This document shows positions 49,076 to 60,890 of a stretch of DNA of 64,000 bases, in pieces. The position numbers and the translations under genes are program-made. Every line of letters begins with the position of its first letter. Position 1 is the first letter of the stretch. Source of the stretch: Pseudomonas sp. (GTDB taxonomy: Bacteria > Pseudomonadota > Gammaproteobacteria > Pseudomonadales > Pseudomonadaceae); the NCBI RefSeq assembly GCF_030683065.1, contig NZ_JAUXMX010000045.1, positions 52,181 to 116,180 of the forward strand, read 5' to 3'. Below the pieces are notes generated by a model. It was not told where the DNA came from. It worked only from the letters and a program-made list of their open reading frames with translations, and searched no databases.

Positions 49076-49855
49076 ATGCGGATCATCAGTGTGAACGTGA
49101 ATGGTATTCATGCTGCAGTCGAGCGCGGTTTGCTCAGTTGGCTGCAAGCACAGAATGCCGACGTCATCTGCCTGCAGGACACCCGCGCCTCCGCCTTTGA
49201 GCTGGACGACCAAGCCTTCCAACTGGATGGCTATTTCCTCTATGCCTGCGATGCCGAAGTACCAAGCCAAGGTGGCGTGGCACTGTATTCGCGGTTGCAA
49301 CCCAAGGCGGTAATCAGCGGCCTCGGCTTTGAAATGGCCGATCGCTACGGGCGCTACCTGCAGGCCGATTTTGACAAAGTAAGTATCGCTACCCTGCTGC
49401 TGCCATCCGGGCAGGGCGGTGATGAGAGCTTGAATCAGAAATTCAAGTTCATGGACGACTTTACCCATTACCTGGACAAACAGCGCCGCAAGCGCCGTGA
49501 GTACATCTATTGCGGTTCACTCCACGTGGCGCACCAGAAGATCGACGTGAAAAACTGGCGCGACTGCCAGCAATCACCTGGTTTCCTGGCACCTGAGCGA
49601 GCCTGGCTGGACGAAGTCATCGGCACCATGGGCTATGTAGACGCCCTGCGCGAAGTCAGCCGCGAAGGTGACCAGTTCAGCTGGTGGCCGGACAGCGAGC
49701 AGGCAGAGCTGCTCAACCTGGGTTATCGCTTTGACTATCAATTACTGACCCCCGGCATGCGCCGCAGCGTGCGCACCGCGCGCCTGCCGCGTCAGCCACG
49801 CTTCTCGCAACATGCGCCGCTGACGGTCGATTACGACTGGATCCTCAGCGTGTAA
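49076..49855 (+). CDS. crc: Catabolite repression control protein Crc
   Basis: A 259-residue member of the exonuclease III fold (MRIISVNVNGIHAAVERGLL, VICLQDTRASAFELDDQ, LNLGYRFDYQLLTPGMRRSV). Its closest relation by length and position (beside pyrE) is Crc, which in Pseudomonas does not cleave DNA but stabilises Hfq-mRNA complexes for carbon catabolite repression. The catalytic set of true ExoIII appears altered (CLQDTR rather than CLQETK). Confidence 0.94.
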   Translation: MRIISVNVNGIHAAVERGLLSWLQAQNADVICLQDTRASAFELDDQAFQLDGYFLYACDAEVPSQGGVALYSRLQPKAVISGLGFEMADRYGRYLQADFDKVSIATLLLPSGQGGDESLNQKFKFMDDFTHYLDKQRRKRREYIYCGSLHVAHQKIDVKNWRDCQQSPGFLAPERAWLDEVIGTMGYVDALREVSREGDQFSWWPDSEQAELLNLGYRFDYQLLTPGMRRSVRTARLPRQPRFSQHAPLTVDYDWILSV

Positions 49856-49863
49856 TGCGACGA

Positions 49864-49907
49864 GCAGACACAATAAAGCCGGCATTCGCCGGCTTTATTG
49901 TGTCTGC
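49864..49907. terminator. Strong bidirectional terminator between crc and DUF4870 gene
   Basis: A perfect 20-bp stem (GCAGACACAATAAAGCCGGC and its complement) with an ATTC loop lies between two convergent genes. T-rich arms serve both strands. Confidence 0.85.
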
Positions 49908-49915
49908 CATGAAGC

Positions 49916-50287
49916 TTACTTCACCAGGCGCCAGCTGAAGGGATAGCGATAGGCCTGACCCTCATTGGCCTTGATCCCGGCAATGACGGTCAGCACAAGA
50001 GCGCCAATACCCAACAGAATCAGCAGCGGGAAGCCGATCACCACCACCATAAGAAAGAAACACAGCACCGCCGCCAACGCCACGCTGATCTGGAAGTTCA
50101 ATGCTTCCTTGCCCTGCTGATCGACGAAAGGATCGAGATCCTTTTTGATCTGCCAGACAATCAATGGGCCGAGCAGATTGCCAAACGGGAAGACCAGCCC
50201 CAGGAATGCGGCAAAATGACAGAACATCGCCCACTGGCGCGCTTCCTTACTGGGTGTCGGCACCGGGATTTGCATATTTTCGTCCAT
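49916..50287 (-). CDS. DUF4870 domain small membrane protein
   Basis: A 123-residue protein, start MDENMQIPVPTPSKEARQWA at the ATG at 50287. Three to four hydrophobic segments (MFCHFAAFLGLVFPFGNLLG, VALAAVLCFFLMVVVIGFPL, LLILLGIGALVLTVIAGIKA) flank the conserved KDLDPFVDQQGKEALNFQIS loop, which defines DUF4870/Tic20-like proteins. It is an inner-membrane protein of unknown function. Confidence 0.88.
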   Translation of the reverse strand: MDENMQIPVPTPSKEARQWAMFCHFAAFLGLVFPFGNLLGPLIVWQIKKDLDPFVDQQGKEALNFQISVALAAVLCFFLMVVVIGFPLLILLGIGALVLTVIAGIKANEGQAYRYPFSWRLVK

Positions 50288-50401
50288 TATTACCCTCCTT
50301 AGCAGGCTGTTAAAAAGCCAATACAAAACCATGGAATACCACGGCTGAGCAGACACGCAAGCCCAGTCAGCACTCGCTAAAGTGCTGACTGCGGCAACGC
50401 A

Positions 50402-51124
50402 TTAGTCGGCCAGTGCCGCTTGCTGCAACTCGAACAGTTCATTTATTCCTTTTTGCGCCAACGCCAGCATTGCATTCAAATCTTGCGGCTGGAACGGCGC
50501 GCCCTCGGCTGTGCCCTGCACCTCGATAAAGCCGCCGGCACTGGTCACCACCACGTTCAGATCGGTTTCCGCGGCGGAGTCCTCCAGGTAATCCAGATCG
50601 AGCACAGGCTCGCCCTGGTACATGCCGACCGACACCGCAGCGATCATCTGCTTGAGCGGATCGCCGCCTTTCAGGCCGCCACGCTTCTTGATCACTTTCA
50701 GCGCATCAATCAGTGCCACCATGGCACCGGTGATGGACGCCGTACGCGTACCACCATCGGCCTGGATCACGTCGCAGTCGACATACAGGGTATTTTCACC
50801 CAGCTTGCTCATGTCCAGCGCAGCGCGCAGCGAACGGCCGATCAGGCGCTGAATTTCCAGGGTACGTCCGCCCTGCTTACCGCGACTGGCCTCACGCTGG
50901 TTACGCTCACCGGTAGCGCGCGGCAGCATGCCGTACTCGGCAGTCAACCAACCCTGGCCCTGCCCCTTGAGGAAGCGCGGCACGCCCGACTCGACACTGA
51001 CCGTGCAGATCACCTTGGTGTCGCCGAATTCCACCAGCACTGAGCCTTCGGCATGCTTGGTGTAGTTGCGGGTAATACGGATCGGGCGCAACTGATCGGC
51101 GCTGCGGCCACTGGGACGTTTCAT
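50402..51124 (-). CDS. rph: Ribonuclease PH
   Basis: A 240-residue phosphorolytic 3'-5' exoribonuclease for tRNA 3' end trimming. Signatures: [81 protein letters not shown]. The ATG at 51124 fits the family. It is divergent from yicC. Confidence 0.96.
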   Translation of the reverse strand: MKRPSGRSADQLRPIRITRNYTKHAEGSVLVEFGDTKVICTVSVESGVPRFLKGQGQGWLTAEYGMLPRATGERNQREASRGKQGGRTLEIQRLIGRSLRAALDMSKLGENTLYVDCDVIQADGGTRTASITGAMVALIDALKVIKKRGGLKGGDPLKQMIAAVSVGMYQGEPVLDLDYLEDSAAETDLNVVVTSAGGFIEVQGTAEGAPFQPQDLNAMLALAQKGINELFELQQAALAD

Positions 51125-51264
51125 CAAGGAATACCTGTTCTGGATAGAAATCTGCGCGCCATTATAGAGGGCGCGCGCCGGCAACGACATGCCGAATTGG
51201 GAGCGACCGACGCACTGCGCTACAATCTCGCGCCTTTCGTACCGACTTTTCGCGAGGTTCGCCC

Positions 51265-52817
<1,553 letters not shown>

Positions 52818-52986
52818 AGTCGGCGGCACCCTGTAAGCTTTAAGGCACACGCAGAGCGATCTGCTTATGACCTGAGCTTATAGTCGATAAAAACAAAGCT
52901 TCCATTAATACTGGTTGTTTTTTAAACTACTCAGTCCGCTCGCCCCTCTGGGCCAGCCTTATTTTGCTTTTGCTACGAGGAAGACC

Positions 52987-53250
52987 ATGGCTCGCGTTAC
53001 CGTCGAAGATTGCCTGGATCACGTTGAGAACCGTTTTGAACTGGTCATGCTCGCCACCAAGCGTTCGCGCCAACTCGCCACCGGCGGCAAAGAGCCGAAA
53101 GTCGCGTGGGAAAATGACAAGCCAACCGTAGTCGCACTGCGTGAAATCGCGGCTGGCCTGATGAGCTATGACGTCATCGCCCAAGACGAAATCATCGAAG
53201 AAGAGCCGCTGTTCGCTGCCTTCGAAGATGAGGCCAACGAGCCTCTGTAA
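52987..53250 (+). CDS. rpoZ: RNA polymerase omega subunit
   Basis: An 87-residue subunit, [40 protein letters not shown] and [18 protein letters not shown]. It aids beta-prime folding and forms part of the ppGpp site 1. It lies between gmk and spoT, the conserved order. Confidence 0.97.
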   Translation: MARVTVEDCLDHVENRFELVMLATKRSRQLATGGKEPKVAWENDKPTVVALREIAAGLMSYDVIAQDEIIEEEPLFAAFEDEANEPL

Positions 53251-53310
53251 GCCTATGCCTGAACGAAGTCGTGAGGCACTGAATCATAAAAATCGGCAAG
53301 GGAATTACCC

Positions 53311-55419
53311 ATGCCGAGCATAGATGCTTTTGCCGATCGACTTTTGAGTTACCTGGATAACGACCAGGTCAACTTGGTGCGTCGCGCCTATTACTATGCC
53401 GAACAAGCCCACGACGGCCAACGCCGCCGCAGCGGCGAAGCTTACGTCACCCATCCCCTGGCGGTGGCGAACATCCTGGCCGACATGCACATGGACCATC
53501 AGAGCCTGATGGCGGCCATGCTGCACGACGTGATTGAAGACACCGGGATTGCCAAAGAAGCGCTGAACACCCAGTTCGGCGAGACCGTTGCCGAACTGGT
53601 CGACGGGGTCAGCAAACTGACCCAGATGAACTTCGAGACCAAGGCCGAGGCGCAGGCCGAAAACTTCCAGAAAATGGCCATGGCCATGGCACGCGACATT
53701 CGCGTGATCCTGGTCAAACTGGCCGACCGCCTGCATAACATGCGCACCCTGGAAGTGCTGTCCGGCGAGAAACGCCGGCGCATCGCCAAGGAAACCCTGG
53801 AAATATACGCCCCCATCGCCAACCGCCTGGGCATGCACAGCATGCGTATAGAGTTCGAGGACCTTGGCTTCAAGGCCATGTACCCCATGCGCTCAGAGCG
53901 TATTCGTGCCGCAGTACGCCGCGCCCGCGGCAACCGCAAGGAAATCGTCAACAAGATCGAAGAATCGCTAACCCATTGCCTGACCCACGACGGCCTGGAA
54001 GGTGAAGTACTCGGTCGCGAGAAGCACATTTACGGCATCTATCAGAAGATGCGCGGCAAGCGTAAAGCGTTCAACGAGATCATGGACGTCTACGCCTTTC
54101 GCATCGTCGTCGACAAGGTCGACACCTGCTATCGCGTACTCGGCGCCGTGCACAACCTGTACAAACCGCTGCCCGGCCGCTTTAAGGACTACATCGCGAT
54201 ACCCAAGGCCAACGGCTACCAGTCCTTGCACACCACGCTGTTCGGCATGCATGGCGTACCCATCGAGATCCAGATTCGCACCCGCGAAATGGAAGAAATG
54301 GCCAACAACGGTATCGCCGCGCACTGGCTATACAAGTCCAACGAAGTCGACCAGCCCAAAGGCACCCACGCCCGCGCGCGGCAGTGGGTCAAGGGCGTGC
54401 TGGAGATGCAGCAACGCGCCGGCAACTCGCTGGAATTCATCGAGAGCGTGAAGATCGACCTGTTCCCGGACGAGGTCTATGTGTTCACACCCAAGGGCCG
54501 CATCATGGAATTGCCCAAAGGCTCGACTGCAGTCGACTTCGCCTACGCGGTGCACACCGACGTTGGCAACACCTGCATCGCCTGTCGTATCAATCGGCGC
54601 CTGGCGCCCCTGTCGCAGGCCCTGGAAAGCGGCTCGACGGTCGAAATCGTCAGTGCTCCGGGCGCACGGCCGAACCCTGCCTGGCTCAATTTCGTGGTCA
54701 CCGGCAAGGCGCGCACGCACATCCGTCACGCTCTCAAGCTGCAACGCCGCTCCGAGTCGATCAGCCTCGGCGAACGCCTGCTGAACAAGGTCCTGACCGG
54801 TTTCAACAGCCACCTGGACAAGCTGGTTCCCGAGCGCGTGCAAGCGGTGCTCGGCGAATACCGCCAGGAAGTGATCGAGGACCTGCTGGAAGATATCGGC
54901 CTGGGCAACCGCATGGCCTTTGTGGTGGCGCGCCGCCTGTTGGCCAGCGAGGGTGAGCAGTTGCCGAGCGCCGAAGGCCCCCTGGCTATTCGGGGTACCG
55001 AAGGCCTGGTGCTGAGCTACGCAAAATGCTGCACACCAATCCCCGGCGACCCCATCGTCGGCCACCTTTCGGCGGGCAAAGGCATGGTTGTGCACCTGGA
55101 CAGCTGCCGGAACATCGGTGAAATCCGCCACAACCCGGAAAAGTGCATCCAACTGTCCTGGGCCAAGGATGTGGTTGGCGAATTCAATGTCGAACTGCGC
55201 ATCGAACTCGAACACCAGCGTGGGCTGATCGCCCTGCTGGCAGGCAGCGTCAACGCCGCCGACGGCAATATCGAAAAAATCAGCATGGACGAGCGTGACG
55301 GCCGCATCAGCGTCGTGCAGCTGGTAGTCAGCGTACATGACCGTGTGCACCTGGCCCGGGTGATCAAGAAGCTGCGTGCGCTCCAAGGCGTGATGCGCAT
55401 CACCCGCGTACGTGCCTGA
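53311..55419 (+). CDS. spoT: Bifunctional (p)ppGpp synthetase/hydrolase SpoT
   Basis: A 702-residue RelA/SpoT protein. The HD hydrolase domain is intact (YVTHPLAVANILADMHMD, MLHDVIEDTG). The synthetase domain follows (EIMDVYAFRIVV, GRFKDYIAIPKANGYQSLHT). TGS (VFTPKGRIMELPKGST), conserved-cysteine (YAKCCTPIPGDPIVGHLSAG) and ACT (C-terminal) domains complete it. It controls ppGpp under carbon, fatty acid and iron stress. Confidence 0.97.
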   Translation: MPSIDAFADRLLSYLDNDQVNLVRRAYYYAEQAHDGQRRRSGEAYVTHPLAVANILADMHMDHQSLMAAMLHDVIEDTGIAKEALNTQFGETVAELVDGVSKLTQMNFETKAEAQAENFQKMAMAMARDIRVILVKLADRLHNMRTLEVLSGEKRRRIAKETLEIYAPIANRLGMHSMRIEFEDLGFKAMYPMRSERIRAAVRRARGNRKEIVNKIEESLTHCLTHDGLEGEVLGREKHIYGIYQKMRGKRKAFNEIMDVYAFRIVVDKVDTCYRVLGAVHNLYKPLPGRFKDYIAIPKANGYQSLHTTLFGMHGVPIEIQIRTREMEEMANNGIAAHWLYKSNEVDQPKGTHARARQWVKGVLEMQQRAGNSLEFIESVKIDLFPDEVYVFTPKGRIMELPKGSTAVDFAYAVHTDVGNTCIACRINRRLAPLSQALESGSTVEIVSAPGARPNPAWLNFVVTGKARTHIRHALKLQRRSESISLGERLLNKVLTGFNSHLDKLVPERVQAVLGEYRQEVIEDLLEDIGLGNRMAFVVARRLLASEGEQLPSAEGPLAIRGTEGLVLSYAKCCTPIPGDPIVGHLSAGKGMVVHLDSCRNIGEIRHNPEKCIQLSWAKDVVGEFNVELRIELEHQRGLIALLAGSVNAADGNIEKISMDERDGRISVVQLVVSVHDRVHLARVIKKLRALQGVMRITRVRA

Positions 55420-55522
55420 GCGAGCCAACACACAACCGTACGCATACAGCCTGGGCTCAGCACATTTATTCAATTCCCTGGCGGGCTAAAACTCGCCGAA
55501 CCTCGACCAATCAGGAGCTCCC

Positions 55523-55903
55523 ATGAGCAAGAGCGTTATCAACAGCGACAAGGCCCCGGCAGCCATCGGCACCTACTCTCAGGCGATCAAGGCCGGCAAC
55601 ACCGTCTATATGTCCGGGCAGATCCCGCTGGACCCGCAGACCATGGAACTGGTTGAAGGCTTCGAAGCACAGACCGTACAGGTCTTCGAGAACCTCAAGT
55701 GCGTAATGGAAGCCGCTGGCGGCTCGTTCAAGGACGTGGTCAAGCTGAACATCTTCCTCACCGACCTGACGCATTTCGCCACCGTCAACGAAGTCATGGG
55801 CCGCTATTTCCAACAGCCCTATCCGGCCCGCGCCGCCATTGGCGTAGCAGCACTGCCGAAGGGCGCCCAAGTGGAAATGGACGCAATTCTGGTACTCGAA
55901 TAA
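55523..55903 (+). CDS. ridA: 2-iminobutanoate/2-iminopropanoate deaminase RidA
   Basis: A 126-residue RidA with [59 protein letters not shown] and the catalytic arginine in [20 protein letters not shown]. It removes reactive enamines from PLP enzymes. Found 100 bp downstream of spoT as in other pseudomonads. The dad-locus RidA relative at 30833-31183 is clearly different. Confidence 0.95.
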   Translation: MSKSVINSDKAPAAIGTYSQAIKAGNTVYMSGQIPLDPQTMELVEGFEAQTVQVFENLKCVMEAAGGSFKDVVKLNIFLTDLTHFATVNEVMGRYFQQPYPARAAIGVAALPKGAQVEMDAILVLE

Positions 55904-55957
55904 GTCCCCCGGCGGGGCGCAGCGCCCCGTCACCCTTTTCTGCACAAGGAATTCCTC

Positions 55958-56698
55958 ATGCGTGCCTTTCTCGCGGTGTTTTTTTGCGCCTCACTGCTCG
56001 GCGGCTGCGCGGGGAAATCTAGCGATCCCAGCGGTACCTGGATCAATCAGGCGGCAATTGATGCCGCTACCGAAGGCGGCAACCTGCGCGAAGCACTGCT
56101 CGCCTATGGCCCCAACCTTGAGTGGCGGATCCAGCCACAACGCCAGCTCGCCACTTACAGCAACGGTTTCGAGCAGGGTGAAGGCCGCTTGCTCGGCGAA
56201 GCCGGCAAAGGTTGGCGGGTCGACTTCTACGCCGACCATCACGAATACCTCAGCCTCAGCGGCGACCAATTGCTACAAGCCGCCAGTGACACTTGGCCGG
56301 AACAACACTTTGCCCGCCCGGCAACCCCTGCAGTCGCGAACGCACCGCTAGGCGGCAGCTTCGAGCAAGCGCTCTATGGCGCCTATCTGGGCGGCAGCTG
56401 GACGATCATGCAAGGTCTGGGCGAAGGGGGGCTGGTGCTGTTCCAGCCTGACGGCCGCGTTGAAGGCCTGCCCGGCACCGAACGCTACGCCCTGTGCCTG
56501 GCCGGCGACTGCGCCGCGATGAGCGGCGAATCCGACAGCATCTGGCTGCAACTGGCTGAGCAGGGCCAGACCTGGCTGTTCGAGCGCGATGACCAGCACC
56601 TGAGCATCTTCACCGCACTCAATCGCGCGCAGAGCGATGAAATGCCCGATTACCACAAGGGCGAACTGCACTGGCGGCTTGAGCGCACAAGCCACTAG
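55958..56698 (+). CDS. Putative lipoprotein, function unknown
   Basis: A 246-residue protein. MRAFLAVFFCASLLGG is followed by Cys-Ala-Gly-Lys, a lipobox (LGGC), so it is probably an outer-membrane-anchored lipoprotein. Its body is rich in beta-type, glycine-containing segments (LEWRIQPQRQLATYSNGFEQ, WTIMQGLGEGGLVLFQPDGR). No family is recognised. Its closeness to ridA suggests cotranscription only. Confidence 0.75.
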   Translation: MRAFLAVFFCASLLGGCAGKSSDPSGTWINQAAIDAATEGGNLREALLAYGPNLEWRIQPQRQLATYSNGFEQGEGRLLGEAGKGWRVDFYADHHEYLSLSGDQLLQAASDTWPEQHFARPATPAVANAPLGGSFEQALYGAYLGGSWTIMQGLGEGGLVLFQPDGRVEGLPGTERYALCLAGDCAAMSGESDSIWLQLAEQGQTWLFERDDQHLSIFTALNRAQSDEMPDYHKGELHWRLERTSH

Positions 56699-56729
56699 TG
56701 TCGCTGCAGCGCTCAAATAGTCTATGACG

Positions 56730-56767
56730 GTTGGGTTAGCCGCCCGCCGAACGCCGCGTAACCCAAC
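56730..56767. repeat. Intergenic dyad (GTTGGGTTA/TAACCCAAC)
   Basis: A 9-bp perfect inverted repeat around a GC-rich loop, between convergent genes. It is of the type common in pseudomonad intergenic DNA. Confidence 0.6.
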
Positions 56768-56822
56768 ACAGCGCTTAACCGACATCTCAACGCTGGCGAT
56801 TGCATCCGCGATGCGTATGACC

Positions 56823-57680
56823 TCAAAGCGCCGCCAGCACCGCCGCATAGCCCTCGCGGTAGCTCGGATACTGCGGCGCCCAGCCCAGGGCACGGAGGCG
56901 GGCATTACTGCAGCGCTTGCTGCCCGCACGACGCACCGTAGACTGCTCAGCCCAATGGCTGACACCCAGCTGCTCACGTAGCCAGGCCACCACCTCGTGC
57001 AACGGAGCCGGCTCATTGTCGACGCCGATATAGCAGTCATCCAGCGCCACCCCACGGGCATCGGCTTGCAGCAGGAATGCCAACAGACCGGCAGCATCGT
57101 CAACATGAATCCGATTGCCGTACAGCGGCGGCTCACTCGCCACCTGGTAGCCCTGCTGTACCTGGCCAAGCAGCCACTTACGGCCCGGACCATATATCCC
57201 GGTCAGCCGCACCACGCTCGCGGCAGAAGCGCTGTGCAGAGCCAACTGCTCGGCCTCCAGCATTATCCGCCCAGAGAAGCCCGTGGCCTGCGCCAGCGAA
57301 GACTCGTCGACCCACTCGCCAGCTTGCTGACCATAAACGCCGCTGCTGGAGACAAACAGTAGACGCTTGGGTATTTGCCCATGCAGCGCCAACCAGCCGA
57401 GCACCCGACGCAAGCCTTCAACATAGGCGGCGCGATAGCCGGCCTCGTCATGCTCGGTCGCCGCCGCGCAGTACACCAGGTAATCCAGTTCGCCCGTCGG
57501 CCAGTTCGGCGGACAGGCCTCGGCCTGCAGATCGCCGGCAACCGGCCGGATCGCGGCGGGTAACTTCTCAACCGCACGGCGCAGGCCATGCACCGTCCAG
57601 CCGGCAGCAGCCAGACGCAGGCCCAGCCGCGTACCGACATCGCCGCAACCGGCAATCAACAGACTCGGGCTAGTCGACAT
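56823..57680 (-). CDS. NAD-dependent epimerase/SDR family protein (YeeZ-like)
   Basis: A 285-residue Rossmann protein starting MSTSPSLLIAGCGDVGTRLG, with the GxGDVG nucleotide motif, DYLVYCAAATEHDEAGYRAA, LLFVSSSGVYGQQAGEWVDE and RLTGIYGPGRKWLLGQVQQG. The Tyr of SSSGVYGQ and the later segments fit extended SDRs. Substrate unknown. The start at 57680 is used because an upstream ATG at 57695 is five codons away and lacks a better site. Confidence 0.85.
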   Translation of the reverse strand: MSTSPSLLIAGCGDVGTRLGLRLAAAGWTVHGLRRAVEKLPAAIRPVAGDLQAEACPPNWPTGELDYLVYCAAATEHDEAGYRAAYVEGLRRVLGWLALHGQIPKRLLFVSSSGVYGQQAGEWVDESSLAQATGFSGRIMLEAEQLALHSASAASVVRLTGIYGPGRKWLLGQVQQGYQVASEPPLYGNRIHVDDAAGLLAFLLQADARGVALDDCYIGVDNEPAPLHEVVAWLREQLGVSHWAEQSTVRRAGSKRCSNARLRALGWAPQYPSYREGYAAVLAAL

Positions 57681-57792
57681 AAAACTCTCCATCAAAGCAG
57701 CGGTAGCAGGAATTCATCGGTAGACAGTCTAGCCCGGTTGGTTGATTGCAATGCAAAGGCTATGCTTGGCAGCAACTTAATGGATAAACACT

Positions 57793-58719
57793 ATGACCCT
57801 CACCGAACTGCGCTATATCGTCACTCTGGCCCAAGAGCAACACTTCGGCCGTGCCGCCGAACGCTGCCACGTTAGCCAGCCAACCCTGTCGGTGGGGGTG
57901 AAGAAACTCGAGGACGAACTCGGCGTCTTGATCTTCGAGCGCAGCAAGAGCGCGGTGCGCCTGACCCCGGTCGGCGAAGGCATCGTTACCCAGGCGCAGA
58001 AGGTGCTGGAGCAAGCCCAGGGTATTCGCGAGCTGGCCCAGGCCGGCAAGAACCAGCTGGCTGCGCCACTGAAGATCGGTGCTATCTACACCGTCGGACC
58101 CTACCTGTTCCCCCACCTGATTCCACAGTTGCACCGGGTGGCGGCGCAGATGCCGCTGTATATCGAAGAGAATTTCACCCACGTCCTGCGCGACAAACTG
58201 CGCACCGGCGAGCTGGATGCAATCATCATCGCCCTGCCGTTCCACGAGGCCGACGTGCTGACCCTGCCGCTGTATGACGAGCCATTCTATGCGCTGCTGC
58301 CGGCCGGGCACCCCTGGGCGGCGATGAAGACCATCGACAGCAAACTGCTCAATGACAAGAGCCTGCTGCTGCTCGGCGAAGGCCATTGCTTCCGCGACCA
58401 GGTGCTGGAAGCCTGCCCGAGCCTGCGCAAGGGGGGTGAAGAACACGCACAACACACCACCGTGGAATCCAGCTCGCTGGAAACCATCCGCCACATGGTC
58501 GCCTCCGGCCTGGGCGTGTCGATCCTGCCGCTGTCGGCGGTCGACAGCCACCACTACGCCCCCGGAATTATCGAAGTGCGGCCGCTCAGCCCGCCGGCAC
58601 CGTTTCGCACCGTGGCCATCGCCTGGCGTGCCAGTTTTCCGCGGCCAAAAGCCATTGAAATCCTGGCCGACTCGATCCGCCTGTGCTCGGTAGCCCAACC
58701 GCAAGCAAAACCCGCCTAA
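57793..58719 (+). CDS. oxyR: Hydrogen peroxide-sensing regulator OxyR
   Basis: A 308-residue LysR-type regulator. The N-terminal HTH is MTLTELRYIVTLAQEQHFGR, AAERCHVSQPTLSVGVKKLE. The two redox cysteines that form the peroxide-induced disulphide are in LGEGHCFRDQVLEACPSLRK, about residue 199 and 208. It controls catalases and alkyl hydroperoxide reductases. It is 11 bp upstream of recG, the conserved oxyR-recG operon. Confidence 0.96.
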   Translation: MTLTELRYIVTLAQEQHFGRAAERCHVSQPTLSVGVKKLEDELGVLIFERSKSAVRLTPVGEGIVTQAQKVLEQAQGIRELAQAGKNQLAAPLKIGAIYTVGPYLFPHLIPQLHRVAAQMPLYIEENFTHVLRDKLRTGELDAIIIALPFHEADVLTLPLYDEPFYALLPAGHPWAAMKTIDSKLLNDKSLLLLGEGHCFRDQVLEACPSLRKGGEEHAQHTTVESSSLETIRHMVASGLGVSILPLSAVDSHHYAPGIIEVRPLSPPAPFRTVAIAWRASFPRPKAIEILADSIRLCSVAQPQAKPA

Positions 58720-58729
58720 GGCGCGCCCC

Positions 58730-60805
58730 ATGACCGAGCTCGCTGCAGTTTCCGTCACCGCGCTGAAAGGCGTCGGCGCTGCCCTGGCCGAGAAGCTCGC
58801 CAAGGTCGGCCTGGAGACCCTGCAGGATGTGCTGTTCCATCTGCCGCTGCGTTACCAGGACCGCACCCGTATCGTACCGATCGGCGAACTGCGGCCCGGT
58901 CAGGACGCCGTGGTCGAAGGTACGGTGGTCGGCGCCGATGTGGTCATGGGCCGCCGGCGCAGTCTGCTGGTGCGCTTGCAGGATGGCAGCGGCAACCTGT
59001 CCTTGCGCTTCTACCACTTCAGCCAGGCGCAGAAGGAAGGCCTCAAGCGCGGCACTCAGGTGCGCTGCTACGGCGAAGTGCGCCCCGGCTCATCGGGCCT
59101 GGAGATCTACCACCCGGAATACCGCGCGCTCTCGGGCAGCGAGCCGATTGCGATGGATCAGACCCTGACACCGATTTATCCGAGCACCGAAGGCCTGACC
59201 CAGCAGCGCTTGCGCAGCTTGAGCGAGCAGGCCCTGGCCCTCCTCGGCCCGCAGAGCCTGCCGGATTGGTTGCCCCACGAACTGGCCCGCGACTACCAAC
59301 TCAGCCCGCTGGATCAGGCGATTCGTTACCTGCATCGACCGCCACCGGACGCCGACCAGGATGAACTCGCCGAAGGTCGCCACTGGGCGCAGCACCGCCT
59401 GGCCTTCGAGGAGCTGCTAACCCATCAGCTGTCCCTGCAGCGCCTGCGCGAAAGCGTGCGCGCCCAGCAGGCGCCAGCGCTGCCGCTAGCCAAACACTTG
59501 CCGCAGCAGTTTCTCGCCAACCTGGGCTTTGCCCCAACCGGCGCACAGCAGCGGGTCGGTACCGAGATCGCCTATGACCTCAGTCAGGACGAACCCATGC
59601 TGCGCCTGATCCAGGGCGATGTGGGCGCCGGCAAAACCGTGGTCGCCGCCTTCGCCGCCCTCCAGGCGCTAGAGGCCGGCTATCAGGTAGCCCTGATGGC
59701 ACCCACTGAAATTCTCGCCGAGCAGCATTTCCTCAACTTCACTAAATGGCTGGTACCGCTGGGTATCGAGGTCGCCTGGCTGGCCGGTAAGCTCAAGGGC
59801 AAGGTCCGGGCCGCGGCGCTGGAACAGATTGCCGGTAGCGCGGCTATGGTGGTCGGCACCCATGCGCTGTTTCAGGATGAGGTCAAGTTCGCCCGACTGG
59901 CCCTGGTAATCATCGACGAGCAGCACCGCTTTGGCGTGCAACAGCGCCTGGCGCTACGGCAGAAAGGCATCGGCGGACGCCTGTGTCCGCACCAGTTGAT
60001 CATGACCGCCACGCCCATTCCGCGCACCCTGGCGATGAGCGCCTATGCCGACCTCGACACCTCGATTCTTGATGAGCTGCCGCCCGGCCGCACCCCGGTA
60101 AACACCTTGGTAATCGCCGACAGCCGGCGCCCGGAAGTGATCGAGCGAGTACGTTCGGCCTGTAACGAAGGGCGCCAGGCTTACTGGGTCTGCACCCTGA
60201 TCGAGGAGTCCGAGGAGCTGACCTGCCAGGCTGCCGAGACCACCTTCACGGACCTGGTCAGCGCACTCGGCGGCCTGCATGTCGGGTTGATCCACGGCCG
60301 TATGAAACCTGCGGAAAAAGCCGCGGTGATGGATCAGTTCAAGCAGGGTCGCCTGCAACTGCTGGTCGCCACCACAGTGATCGAAGTGGGCGTTGACGTA
60401 CCCAATGCCAGCCTGATGATTATCGAGAACCCCGAGCGCCTTGGCCTGGCCCAATTGCACCAGTTGCGCGGCAGGGTTGGCCGCGGCAGTGCCGCCAGCC
60501 ATTGCGTACTGCTCTACCACCCGCCGCTCTCGCAATTGGGCCGGGAACGGCTTGGCATCATGCGCGAGACCTGCGATGGTTTCGTTATCGCCGAAAAAGA
60601 CCTGGAGTTGCGTGGCCCAGGGGAGATGCTCGGCACCCGGCAAACCGGCTTGCTGCAATTCAAGGTCGCCGACCTGATGCGTGATGCCGACCTGCTGCCC
60701 GCCGTACGCGATGCTGCGCAAGCCCTGCTGGAACACTGGCCACAGCATGTCAGCCCGCTGCTTGAACGCTGGTTACGTCATGGTCAACAATACGGACAAG
60801 TGTGA
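58730..60805 (+). CDS. recG: ATP-dependent DNA helicase RecG
   Basis: A 691-residue helicase with an N-terminal wedge OB-fold (VSVTALKGVGAALAEKLAKV, FHLPLRYQDRTRIVPIGELR) and SF2 motifs: Walker A GDVGAGKTVVAAFAAL, the DExH-type box IIDEQHRFGVQQR, and motif VI QLHQLRGRVGRGSAASHCVL. It processes stalled forks and Holliday junctions. Confidence 0.97.
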   Translation: MTELAAVSVTALKGVGAALAEKLAKVGLETLQDVLFHLPLRYQDRTRIVPIGELRPGQDAVVEGTVVGADVVMGRRRSLLVRLQDGSGNLSLRFYHFSQAQKEGLKRGTQVRCYGEVRPGSSGLEIYHPEYRALSGSEPIAMDQTLTPIYPSTEGLTQQRLRSLSEQALALLGPQSLPDWLPHELARDYQLSPLDQAIRYLHRPPPDADQDELAEGRHWAQHRLAFEELLTHQLSLQRLRESVRAQQAPALPLAKHLPQQFLANLGFAPTGAQQRVGTEIAYDLSQDEPMLRLIQGDVGAGKTVVAAFAALQALEAGYQVALMAPTEILAEQHFLNFTKWLVPLGIEVAWLAGKLKGKVRAAALEQIAGSAAMVVGTHALFQDEVKFARLALVIIDEQHRFGVQQRLALRQKGIGGRLCPHQLIMTATPIPRTLAMSAYADLDTSILDELPPGRTPVNTLVIADSRRPEVIERVRSACNEGRQAYWVCTLIEESEELTCQAAETTFTDLVSALGGLHVGLIHGRMKPAEKAAVMDQFKQGRLQLLVATTVIEVGVDVPNASLMIIENPERLGLAQLHQLRGRVGRGSAASHCVLLYHPPLSQLGRERLGIMRETCDGFVIAEKDLELRGPGEMLGTRQTGLLQFKVADLMRDADLLPAVRDAAQALLEHWPQHVSPLLERWLRHGQQYGQV

Positions 60806-60890
60806 AATAACTCACAGGGTACTCATGCCTTGAGTCACTGGTCTGCTGTTTATAATTCGGGCACTTGCGCCCCTAGAACCGGATGTCGTT

